Below, piece after piece: positions 1-8,410 of a DNA stretch of 38,044 bases. Where the stretch lies: positions 1-38,044 of the forward strand of contig LBYO01000016.1 in NCBI GenBank assembly GCA_000996205.1, written 5' to 3'. A program made the position numbers and the translations under genes. Below the pieces are notes generated by a model. The model did no database searches. It saw only the letters and a program-made list of their open reading frames with translations, and had not been told where the DNA came from. Source of the stretch: Parcubacteria group bacterium GW2011_GWA1_40_21. Lineage in GTDB: Bacteria; Patescibacteriota; Minisyncoccia; Phycocordibacterales; GWA1-40-21. Numbering within the stretch: position 1 is the first letter of the stretch; every line of letters begins with the position of its first letter.

Positions 1-120
1 TTAAAGCATGTCGCCATCAAGATAATCGCTTCATATACTGAAGATCAGATAATAACTTCCGACCCGTCCCAACTTTTGGCGATAAAGAAGGCAAAGGAAG
101 AGATGGAGGCGGTGGGATAG
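1..120 (+). CDS. C-terminal fragment of a protein truncated by the window edge
   Basis: Frame 1 open from base 1 to TAG at 118-120 (LKHVAIKIIASYTEDQIITSDPSQLLAIKKAKEEMEAVG). Confidence 0.5.
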   Translation, partial: LKHVAIKIIASYTEDQIITSDPSQLLAIKKAKEEMEAVG

Positions 121-214
121 AAAGAAGAAGGTTGTAGGTTTTAGGTAGTAGGTTGTAGGGAAGAAATCAATCCCTCGTCCTGCTACCTACCGCCTACCGC
201 CTACAAACTAAACA

Positions 215-607
215 ATGGAAAACAAAGAGATAAGCAAAATAACTATGTGGGTGATGATTGCGGTCGCCTTATTTTTTGACGCAATTCAAGCTGGAGTGGC
301 TTGGATATACCTCATACCTTTCGTCGGTTTTATACTGGCATGGACAATATCAACAGGGGTTAGCATTTTCGCTTTCCTCACTTTTTTTCTCTGGTTTCAC
401 TTGGCGGGGCTGAAATTTAATTCTAAAATTGCGGCCACGACGGTCGGCGCCTTTTTCATAGAACTCATACCCGGCTTAAGCGCTCTTCCGGCATGGACTC
501 TTTCCGTAGTTGTCACTTTCATATTCTTCCAGACTAAAAAAGTCGCCGAGAAGATTGTCCCCGGATCTGAAAAACTGCTTGGCGACAAGAACGAAAACAC
601 AAAATAG
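215..607 (+). CDS. small multi-spanning membrane protein
   Basis: 130-aa ORF with several hydrophobic segments and a charged tail. Confidence 0.75.
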   Translation: MENKEISKITMWVMIAVALFFDAIQAGVAWIYLIPFVGFILAWTISTGVSIFAFLTFFLWFHLAGLKFNSKIAATTVGAFFIELIPGLSALPAWTLSVVVTFIFFQTKKVAEKIVPGSEKLLGDKNENTK

Positions 608-660
608 TCTGCTTAAAGAGATTGTGAAATGTATTTTATAATTCGGGTTTTTTGCCTAAA

Positions 661-808
661 TACTTTGAATTACGAAACTGTATATATTCTTATGTCGTCA
701 TTGCGAGCGAAGCGTGGCAATCTATGGTTACACGCGATAAACTCTGGATTGCCACGCCGGAGTACCGACTCGCAAAGACGGAAAATGAGGGTTTCGTAAT
801 TCAAAGTA
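661..808. repeat. family B palindromic element, copy 1
   Basis: Perfect 18-bp terminal inverted repeat TACTTTGAATTACGAAAC/GTTTCGTAATTCAAAGTA; interior (ATTGCGAGCGAAGCGTGGCAATCT...GATTGCCACG...CTCGCAAAGACG) recurs at 26022-26161. Confidence 0.85.
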
Positions 809-911
809 AATAACCTGCCGCCTACAACCTACAGCCTTCTGCTGATTAACATATATCGCGGTTCTGTGGTAAAATAATGCCAGCTTAAAACATTGCCTCC
901 TAAAAAGTCGT

Positions 912-1952
912 ATGCCAAACAAATTAGAAAAAATATTCATAATCGCCCTCTCTCTTTTTTTAATCTTCGCTTTTAAAGCCCATGGGCAGATGCCAAGAGT
1001 GGCGGGGAACGACATCGCCAATTCGGCCGAGATCACAACCGTTCCCGCTTTTCCTAGCGCTAATGAAAATGTCTACGCCAAAATTGAAAGCTTTTCTTTT
1101 GACTTGAATTCGTCAGAAATAATATGGGCTCTGGACGGAGTCGTCAAAGACAAAGGAATTGGCAAGAAATCTTTTCTATTTAAGACGGGCAGTATTGGCA
1201 GTGTTTCTTTGATAAAAGTCGTTATTAAAACAAAGGACGGCAAAACCATTGAGAAAACACTTGTAGTGAGACCTGCCGGCGTTGACCTTGTCTGGGAAGC
1301 TGACTCTTATGTTCCCCCTTTCTACAAAGGCAAAGCTCTTTACGGCTATCAGGGACTCATAACTGTCATCGCTGTGCCTCATATTATTGATTCCGGTGGC
1401 ATAAAAATCAATTCCAGCAAGCTCACTTACAAATGGACGAGAGACAGCAAGGTTTTGGGCGATGTGTCGGGATACGGCAAAAATAAATTCAGTTTTTCGC
1501 AATCAGTATTGTCTCACTCGCCTGAAATAGAAGTTGAAGTGATGTCATCCGACAAAAAAATAAAAGCTTCCGGGAGCATCACCCTTGAGCCGGTAGAGCC
1601 GAAGGTTATTATTTATGAAAACAATCCTTTGTATGGGATAATTTACGAGAAAGCGATGGAAGGCGAGTTTAAATTAAATGGCAGTGAAATCACTCTTATA
1701 GCAATGCCTTATTTCTTCAGCAAAGATGACACTAACGGTCAAAAAATAAAATACGATTGGAGTATGAATGGGCGAAACATAAATAACAATCAAAACGCTA
1801 AGCAGACAACCTTCCGTAACACCAAAGGCGTTAATGGCTCAACGAGAATTTCGGTTGACTTGCAAAATGATAATAGAGAGTTGCAGTCGGCCAGAACGGA
1901 TGTCTTGCTGAATTTTGGCGGAGGCGGGGATAATAAGACGGTCTCTTTTTAG
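912..1952 (+). CDS. secreted/surface protein, first gene of a pilin-like operon
   Basis: 346-aa ORF with N-terminal signal peptide; followed closely by a pilin-like gene. Confidence 0.75.
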   Translation: MPNKLEKIFIIALSLFLIFAFKAHGQMPRVAGNDIANSAEITTVPAFPSANENVYAKIESFSFDLNSSEIIWALDGVVKDKGIGKKSFLFKTGSIGSVSLIKVVIKTKDGKTIEKTLVVRPAGVDLVWEADSYVPPFYKGKALYGYQGLITVIAVPHIIDSGGIKINSSKLTYKWTRDSKVLGDVSGYGKNKFSFSQSVLSHSPEIEVEVMSSDKKIKASGSITLEPVEPKVIIYENNPLYGIIYEKAMEGEFKLNGSEITLIAMPYFFSKDDTNGQKIKYDWSMNGRNINNNQNAKQTTFRNTKGVNGSTRISVDLQNDNRELQSARTDVLLNFGGGGDNKTVSF

Positions 1953-1962
1953 TTAACCAAAG

Positions 1963-2595
1963 ATGATGAAAAATAAAACTAAAAAAATATTAACGGCGGC
2001 GATGTTTCTCGGTTTGTGCGCTTTTAATATTGGAAGTTTGACTCACTCTGCCTCAGCGCAAAGCGCGTCAAACTCTTGGGATGAGTATACGCCTCTCGCT
2101 CCACTTCCCGGCACGACAAATGAAGAAGGGAAAACCGACATCCAAACTTACATTCCGGGTATTTTTAAATTAGTCATAGGAATTGCCGGGGTTCTGGCTG
2201 TCCTTATGATTATAATAGGCGGAGTGGAATACATAACGACTGACGCCATACAAGGCAAGTCCGAAGGCAAAGCAAGAATTCAAAACGCTTTGTGGGGACT
2301 CGTGCTTGTCCTTGTTTCTTGGATTCTTTTATACACCATAAATCCGAAACTGACTGTTTTTAATTTGAATGTGGAGACAACAACAAGCGAGCAGACAAGC
2401 GGTAGTGGCAATTATGACAGTGGCGATACGGGGGACAATACCACCGAAGGAGACAGTAGCAGTGATGATAACCCACTAGACTTACCATCAACTTACGATC
2501 CTTTAAAAGATAAAAGTGGTGGAGATAATCCTTTTGATCTACCATCAGACTTTGATCCTTTTGAAAAGCATATTGAATCAACTACAAATGAATAA
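1963..2595 (+). CDS. TrbC/VirB2-like pilin-type protein with acidic repeat tail
   Basis: Signal peptide, then two hydrophobic segments (LVIGIAGVLAVLMIIIGGVEYITT... and ALWGLVLVLVSWILLYTINP), typical of TrbC/VirB2-like two-TM proteins. Confidence 0.7.
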   Translation: MMKNKTKKILTAAMFLGLCAFNIGSLTHSASAQSASNSWDEYTPLAPLPGTTNEEGKTDIQTYIPGIFKLVIGIAGVLAVLMIIIGGVEYITTDAIQGKSEGKARIQNALWGLVLVLVSWILLYTINPKLTVFNLNVETTTSEQTSGSGNYDSGDTGDNTTEGDSSSDDNPLDLPSTYDPLKDKSGGDNPFDLPSDFDPFEKHIESTTNE

Positions 2596-3832
2596 ATCAA
2601 CAAAAAACAAAATTCTGATTTTACTGGTAGCTGTGATGCTTCTTGCGGCGGGATTGTTTTATTTTTGGAATAAATATATGAAGCGCGGAACGCCGGGGCA
2701 AACACTTGAAAATCCAGACGATTCTTTTCCTTTTGGCAGTGGAAGCAACAAAGACACTCAATTTCCGTCTAGCGCCTCAAATAGAAGCGAACGGGGGTCA
2801 ATAGGCGACGGAGCGGAGATGCCAATACTAAGACAAATATCAGATAAGCCTGTCGCGGGCGGGATAGCTTTTAATAACGGGAGCACGACTGTTATTCGCT
2901 ATGTTGAGAGAGGGACGGGACACATAATTGAAACGACTGGCGATTCTTTTGAATTCGCCAAGATATCTAACACCACAATACCTAAAGTGCCGGAAGCGAT
3001 ATGGACTCCTGACGGACAGTCGGTGATTATGCGCTACACGAAAGACGGAACTGAAAGTGTTTTCAGTTTTTCCGCCAATATTATAAAAGCGACGACAACC
3101 CAAGATGTTAGTAAAAATAAAAAAAGCGCCTTTTTGCCTATGGGTATTTCAGGACTTTCAGTCAGTCCGGTCGGCAATAAAATTTTTTATTTAACAAATG
3201 ACGAAAGTGAGTCCTTGGGCGCGACGTCAAACGTAGACGGCTCCCAAAAAAATCAAAGGTTTCAATCTGCGATTACGGAGTGGCTCGTTTCTTGGCCGAA
3301 TAAAGACACAATCTCACTCGCCACCAAACCGAGCTTTGCGGTGGCCGGATACTTGTTTTTTTTGAATGAAAAAACCGGCGACGACAGCAAGATATTGAGT
3401 GGCATAAACGGACTCACTGCTCTTGTAAACAAAACGGCAAAAAATATTTTGTATTCGGAAAGCGTTGACGATTCCATAAGGCTTCATTATTACGACTTAA
3501 AAAATAATCTGAGCAAGACGCTTTCGTTCAAAACCCTGCCGGAAAAGTGCGTCTGGAGCAAAATTGAAGAACTCACCATTTATTGCGCAGTGCCGAAAAC
3601 GATAGAAGACGGCGAGTATCCCGACAGTTGGTATCAAGGTTCTATGTCTTTTAATGATAGTGTGTGGAAGATTGACCTCAAAACAAGTTCGTCCGAACTT
3701 GTTTACAATCTTCAAAAAGAAAGCGGGAAAGAATTTGACATTGCGGATCCTTTTTTGAGTGGCGATGATGAATATTTATTTTTCACCAACAAAAAAGACC
3801 TTACCTTTTGGAGTCTTTCTCTCAAAAAATAA
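2588..3832 (+). CDS. membrane-anchored beta-propeller/TolB-like protein
   Basis: ATG at 2588 overlaps the previous stop by 8 bp; N-terminal TM anchor and WD/TolB-like repeats (WTPDGQSVIMRY, GLSVSPVGNKIFYLTND). Confidence 0.75.
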   Translation: MNKSTKNKILILLVAVMLLAAGLFYFWNKYMKRGTPGQTLENPDDSFPFGSGSNKDTQFPSSASNRSERGSIGDGAEMPILRQISDKPVAGGIAFNNGSTTVIRYVERGTGHIIETTGDSFEFAKISNTTIPKVPEAIWTPDGQSVIMRYTKDGTESVFSFSANIIKATTTQDVSKNKKSAFLPMGISGLSVSPVGNKIFYLTNDESESLGATSNVDGSQKNQRFQSAITEWLVSWPNKDTISLATKPSFAVAGYLFFLNEKTGDDSKILSGINGLTALVNKTAKNILYSESVDDSIRLHYYDLKNNLSKTLSFKTLPEKCVWSKIEELTIYCAVPKTIEDGEYPDSWYQGSMSFNDSVWKIDLKTSSSELVYNLQKESGKEFDIADPFLSGDDEYLFFTNKKDLTFWSLSLKK

Positions 3833-3854
3833 CTGTTCAATTGACAGTACTTTG

Positions 3855-3957
3855 CCCCGAATTACGAAATGCAAAAATTCAGGTCCTCGGGTCGCAAAAG
3901 CTATTTGTTTTTAAATGTTTTTGCTCAACCAGACCTGAATTTTTGCATTTCGTATTA
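3855..3957. repeat. family A long-hairpin element, copy 1
   Basis: CCCCGAATTACGAAATGCAAAAATTCAGGTC...GACCTGAATTTTTGCATTTCGTA; near-identical copies at 24752-24852 (inverted) and 32362-32470. Confidence 0.9.
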
Positions 3958-4686
3958 CGCCTTTTTGTTCCGTGTCTGTCTCAAATACAACTCTTGGCCT
4001 ATTGCAAACAAGTTGCTTGTCGTCCAATATAATGCCACGACTGACGGCAGGCCTCTCGCTATGAAAAATATAATGACCGGCAGGATATATTTCATTTGAA
4101 TGCTCATACTTTTTGCCAAATCGTCCTTAAACGAACTCTGGTTCGAATTTATGTTGGTTTTTTTGATTTTAGGCATAGCGAATTTAACCTGAAAAAATTG
4201 GGTTATGGCGGCCAAAAAAGCTATGGCATAGCTTTTTTGAGTTATGTCCAAAAGACCGAGGAATGAAATATCTATTGATGACGGAGCTTTAATAAAAGAG
4301 TAGAGTAAGTCGGTTTTTATTTCCGGCAACCCTCCTTTCAAAAACACGAAATACAAAGCAAAAATAATAGGAATTTGAATAAATATGAGCAGTATTCCGG
4401 AAAATGGGTTAATTTTCCTTTCTTTGTATAAAGCCATTACCTTCAAGGCTTGCTCTTGTTTGTTTTCTTTGTATTTTTCTTTTATGGCATCTAGCTCCGG
4501 CTGAATCTCCTTCATCCTGATCTGCGTCAGCACGGACTTCTTGGAAAGAGGAAAGAGTACTAGCTTCACAACGCAAGTAAACAATATAACCACAATTCCG
4601 ACATCAGCCCAAGGAAGGGCGCCTATCAAAAAAACCAAACCATTATACAAAGGATCGTAGAAAAACAAATTGAATAAATAGGACAT
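3955..4686 (-). CDS. yidC: membrane protein insertase YidC/Oxa1 family
   Basis: Characteristic motifs ...VVKLVLFPLSKKSVLTQIRMKEIQPELDAIKEKYK...; adjacent to rnpA/rpmH. Confidence 0.95.
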   Translation of the reverse strand: MSYLFNLFFYDPLYNGLVFLIGALPWADVGIVVILFTCVVKLVLFPLSKKSVLTQIRMKEIQPELDAIKEKYKENKQEQALKVMALYKERKINPFSGILLIFIQIPIIFALYFVFLKGGLPEIKTDLLYSFIKAPSSIDISFLGLLDITQKSYAIAFLAAITQFFQVKFAMPKIKKTNINSNQSSFKDDLAKSMSIQMKYILPVIIFFIARGLPSVVALYWTTSNLFAIGQELYLRQTRNKKA

Positions 4687-4826
4687 TTTTTAATTATACA
4701 TAAACTTGCCGCCAAACCAAAGATTAGGTTTTAGTTTTTAGGGGCTAGTTGCTAGATTATGAAAGTTAAACACGGTGGTTATTTCTTCAGCTTCTGCTTT
4801 AAAACCTAACCCCTAGAAACTAATCA

Positions 4827-5162
4827 CTATAACCTATTTGCTTTTTTTAGCAAAAAAACCATTTCATCTTGGAGTTTTTGATATGGAATATCTAAAGCTC
4901 CTTTTTTCAAAAATAACACACAACTTAACCCAGCGCCGATTTTCGGCTCTATTTTTCGCAAAATTGACAACGCCCTTCTTTTTAACAAATTCCTCTTTAC
5001 CGCGGTTTTTAATTCTCTTTTTGAAACAGAAACCCCAAATTTAGCACCCGCGCCCGCCGTTTTAATGACTTTTAAAGAAATATTTTGACTGAAATAGCCA
5101 AACCCTTTTTTAATAACAATCCCAAAAAGGGCTTTGTTAACTTTGTTTTTCTTATTCAGCAT
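4827..5162 (-). CDS. rnpA: ribonuclease P protein component
   Basis: KFGVSVSKRELKTAVKRNLLKRR motif; between yidC and rpmH. Confidence 0.95.
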   Translation of the reverse strand: MLNKKNKVNKALFGIVIKKGFGYFSQNISLKVIKTAGAGAKFGVSVSKRELKTAVKRNLLKRRALSILRKIEPKIGAGLSCVLFLKKGALDIPYQKLQDEMVFLLKKANRL

Positions 5163-5187
5163 AAAAAAGCTGATGAATTAGGACAGA

Positions 5188-5322
5188 CTAGACGGTTATT
5201 TTTTTCCTGCCTTTCTGTCTTCTTCTTTTAATCGTGTTTTTTCCTCCTTTTGTTTTTTGCCTGACCAAAAATCCGTGAGTTTTTGATCTTTTTCCTTTTT
5301 TGGGATTGTAAGTGAAAGACAT
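5188..5322 (-). CDS. rpmH: 50S ribosomal protein L34 (not in supplied ORF track)
   Basis: Manual translation: MSFTYNPKKGKRSKTHGFLVRQKTKGGKNTIKRRRQKGRKKITV*; classic L34 pattern and position next to rnpA. Confidence 0.95.
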   Translation of the reverse strand: MSFTYNPKKGKRSKTHGFLVRQKTKGGKNTIKRRRQKGRKKITV

Positions 5323-5365
5323 AATAATTTTTATGCAGTTAAGTTAAAATTTAATAATCAACAGG

Positions 5366-5385
5366 TTATGAACAGATTATAAACA
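5366..5385 (+). promoter_or_regulatory. pair of putative DnaA boxes between rpmH and dnaA
   Basis: TTATGAACA (5366-5374) and TTATAAACA (5377-5385), one mismatch each to TTATNCACA, spaced 11 bp. Confidence 0.55.
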
Positions 5386-5458
5386 CAATGCTGTTCATTT
5401 AGCAAGTTTTATAATTATAATTAAAGTATATACTTGAGAACAACTGAAAATATTTCTT

Positions 5459-6802
5459 ATGATAGAAAACAAAAAACTTTGGGACAGCGTCTTGGTTGAG
5501 ATTGAGCTTAGCATATCTAAGGCCAATTTCAGTATGTGGTTTAAAGACACCTCCGTTGTAAAACAAGAAGGTGGGATTGTTCATTTGAGCGTTCCTAGTG
5601 TTTTTGTCAAAGATTGGCTGAACAATAAGTTTCATAAGTCAATTTTAAAAAGTTTAAGGGGTTTTGCCGATTATGTAAGGGGCATAGAGTATGTGGTATC
5701 AAAAGAAACGCCGGCAAAAAGGGGGGAGGTGGGCGGTTTTGCCGCCAACCAAGCTGTTAATGAACTGCCCCTTCAAGATTTTTACATAAACAAAGAAGAC
5801 AACCTGAATCCCCGCTACACATTTGATTCTTTTATTGTCGGTCCGTTTAACGACCTTGCTTACGCCGCTTCCCAGGCGATAATCAAAACCCCCGCTGTTT
5901 ATAATCCTCTTTTTATATACGGAAACACCGGGCATGGAAAGACACACCTCATACAAGCAATAGGCAACCGAATAAAAACAACAGGTGGAGGGAAAAAAGT
6001 TTATTACCTAACATCCGACAGGTTCGCCCAAGAATACATAAACTCTTTGAATAATGGAAAAGTTAATCTTTTCAAAGAGCAGTACAGGAAGTACGATCTT
6101 TTAATAATTGACGACATTCAATTTTTTGCCAGCAAACAAAAAATACAAGAAGAATTTTTTCACCTCTTCAATAATCTACACGACAATAATAAGCAAATAG
6201 TGTTTTCATCAGACAAGCACCCGAATTTCATACAAGGACTGGAGGAGAGGGTCAGATCCAGGTTTAACGCCGGTATGATCGTGGAAATACCAGCACCAGA
6301 CATAGAATCCAGAATTCAAATATTAAAGAAAAAATCTTTAGTGTTCAATCTCGCGCTGACAATAGAAACTATAGAATATCTAGCCTCATCAATTGAAGGG
6401 AATATTAGAGAACTTGAAGGAGTATTGAATTCAATACTTTGCCAAACCCAACTCAAAAACAAAGAATTAAATCTTAATGAAATAAAAAACCTCATAAAAA
6501 ACAGCATTAAACCGAAGAAAATGATTTCTGTAAAAGAAATAATTAAAATCATTGCCGATTTTTACAACCTTGAGGAGGATATTATATACAAAAAAACAAG
6601 AAAAAAGGAAGTTGTTAAGCCTAGACAGATAATTATGTATATTCTCAGAGAGGACTTTAACATATCTTACCCATCAATAGGCGAAAAGCTCGGGGGGAGA
6701 GATCACACAACAGTTATTCATTCTTGTGAAAAAATAAAAAATGATATTAAAACCGATCTTATTTTAAACAAAGAGATAAATCAAATAAGGGCAATGATAT
6801 GA
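5459..6802 (+). CDS. dnaA: chromosomal replication initiator DnaA
   Basis: Walker A GNTGHGKTH, LLIIDDIQF, C-terminal GGRDHTTVIHSCEKI. Confidence 0.98.
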   Translation: MIENKKLWDSVLVEIELSISKANFSMWFKDTSVVKQEGGIVHLSVPSVFVKDWLNNKFHKSILKSLRGFADYVRGIEYVVSKETPAKRGEVGGFAANQAVNELPLQDFYINKEDNLNPRYTFDSFIVGPFNDLAYAASQAIIKTPAVYNPLFIYGNTGHGKTHLIQAIGNRIKTTGGGKKVYYLTSDRFAQEYINSLNNGKVNLFKEQYRKYDLLIIDDIQFFASKQKIQEEFFHLFNNLHDNNKQIVFSSDKHPNFIQGLEERVRSRFNAGMIVEIPAPDIESRIQILKKKSLVFNLALTIETIEYLASSIEGNIRELEGVLNSILCQTQLKNKELNLNEIKNLIKNSIKPKKMISVKEIIKIIADFYNLEEDIIYKKTRKKEVVKPRQIIMYILREDFNISYPSIGEKLGGRDHTTVIHSCEKIKNDIKTDLILNKEINQIRAMI

Positions 6803-7038
6803 AAATGAATTTAATCTGATAAGGTGTTGAAAACTTTATTATTAATTGTTGATTATTTGTGTATAAAAACAAAGTAAAAATTTAATTAATAAAATAGGTA
6901 TAAGTTTTTTATTTTTATCAACATATTAAATAAATTAAAATTGATTAAAAACATTATAAATAAACATTTTTTATGTTATACACATATCAACATAGTTAAT
7001 AGTAGTAATAATATTTATATATATTAAAATATAATTAT
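6803..7038. promoter_or_regulatory. oriC: candidate oriC (AT-rich dnaA-dnaN intergenic region)
   Basis: Very AT-rich; exact DnaA boxes TTATACACA at 6976-6984 (+) and 6858-6866 (-); repeated ATCAACATA words. Confidence 0.75.
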
Positions 7039-8139
7039 ATGAGAATAGAATGCATTAAAGATAAGTTGCGCGAAGTAATTTCAAAAGCCGATAAAATCAC
7101 GAGTAAAAATATTACTTTACCGATATTATCTTGTTTATTACTTGAAGTTAAGAATAATAATTTACAAATAAAAGCAACCAATACAGATATTGGAATTGAA
7201 TCAACTATACCCGTAAAAACCTCAGAAGAGGGGATCGTGGCCGTTCCCGGTTCTGTTCTTAATAATTTAATTTCAAACATTCAAGATGATAGAAATATCA
7301 CACTTGAGACTATTGACGGCAACCTTCAAGTAAAAACCGATCACAGTAAGACTATAATAAAATCTCATTCTTTTGATGATTTCCCGACAATTCCAAAAGT
7401 TTCCGACGGTGTGTCGTTTAATTTAGATTCAAAAAAACTAGTTAAAGGACTTAAATCTGTTTGTTTTAGTTCGTCTATTTCCAGCGTTAAGCCGGAATTG
7501 TCCAGTGTTTATATTTATACAAACGAGAATGATTTAATTTTTGCAGCCACAGATTCTTTTCGTCTGGCTGAAAAAAAGATAAAAATTGAAAAAAATGATA
7601 ATCATTTTAATATTTTAATACCACTGAAGAACATACCAGAAATAATAAGGATTTTTGAGGAGTTTAACGGCGAAATCAGTGTATGTTTGTCTAAAAATCA
7701 AATTTCTTTTTCTGATAATTATAATTATGTCGTATCCAGGCTGATTGACGGTATTTTTCCAGATTATAAACAAATTATTCCCAACGAAGTTAAAACAGAG
7801 GCCATTGTTTTAAAACAAGATTTATTATCAGTGCTGAAAATCTCAAATGTTTTTTCCGATAAATTCAACCAAATTAATATTAAAATACTTCCATCTAAAA
7901 AAGTTTTTGAGATTACAACAAAAAATTCCAACATAGGCGAAAACACCAATATCGTTCCCGCCAGTTTGTCGGGCGAGGATATAAGTGTTAATTTTAACTA
8001 TAAATATATAATAGACTGCCTACCCTCAATTGATTCCGACAGTGTTTCCTTGTCTTTTAATGGTATTTCCAAACCCATGACGATTAGAGGCGTTTCGGAT
8101 AAATCATTTACTTATATCGTTATGCCTATGAATAAATAG
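7039..8139 (+). CDS. dnaN: DNA polymerase III beta sliding clamp
   Basis: Beta-clamp pattern, ends ...KPMTIRGVSDKSFTYIVMPMNK; directly downstream of dnaA. Confidence 0.95.
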   Translation: MRIECIKDKLREVISKADKITSKNITLPILSCLLLEVKNNNLQIKATNTDIGIESTIPVKTSEEGIVAVPGSVLNNLISNIQDDRNITLETIDGNLQVKTDHSKTIIKSHSFDDFPTIPKVSDGVSFNLDSKKLVKGLKSVCFSSSISSVKPELSSVYIYTNENDLIFAATDSFRLAEKKIKIEKNDNHFNILIPLKNIPEIIRIFEEFNGEISVCLSKNQISFSDNYNYVVSRLIDGIFPDYKQIIPNEVKTEAIVLKQDLLSVLKISNVFSDKFNQINIKILPSKKVFEITTKNSNIGENTNIVPASLSGEDISVNFNYKYIIDCLPSIDSDSVSLSFNGISKPMTIRGVSDKSFTYIVMPMNK

Positions 8140-8143
8140 TTCT

Positions 8144-8395
8144 ATGTTTAATATATCAATATATTTAGATAAATTTAAAAACATTGAATCAAAAAGCTCC
8201 AATTTAAAAAATATTATTATTGATTCAGTAAAAAATATTTTAAAAACAGATATTGATAAAAAAAACATTGAGATAAAAAATGGAATCGTTTATCTAAAAG
8301 TTAATCCCGTTCTTAAAAATGAGATTTTTATAAATAAAAACTCTCTTATAAAAGATTTAAGCGCAAAAAATCTTTCAATTAAAGGTATTTTTTAA
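8144..8395 (+). CDS. DUF721/DciA-like small protein
   Basis: 83-aa ORF 4 bp after dnaN; pattern IEIKNGIVYLKVNPVLKNEIFINKNSLIKDL resembles the DUF721/DciA core. Confidence 0.55.
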   Translation: MFNISIYLDKFKNIESKSSNLKNIIIDSVKNILKTDIDKKNIEIKNGIVYLKVNPVLKNEIFINKNSLIKDLSAKNLSIKGIF

Positions 8396-8410
8396 AACTG
8401 AAAAAATATT

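Noticed and set aside
3808-4099. ORFs 3808-4032 and 3869-4099 (+)
   Set aside because: They read through the family A hairpin and the antisense of yidC.
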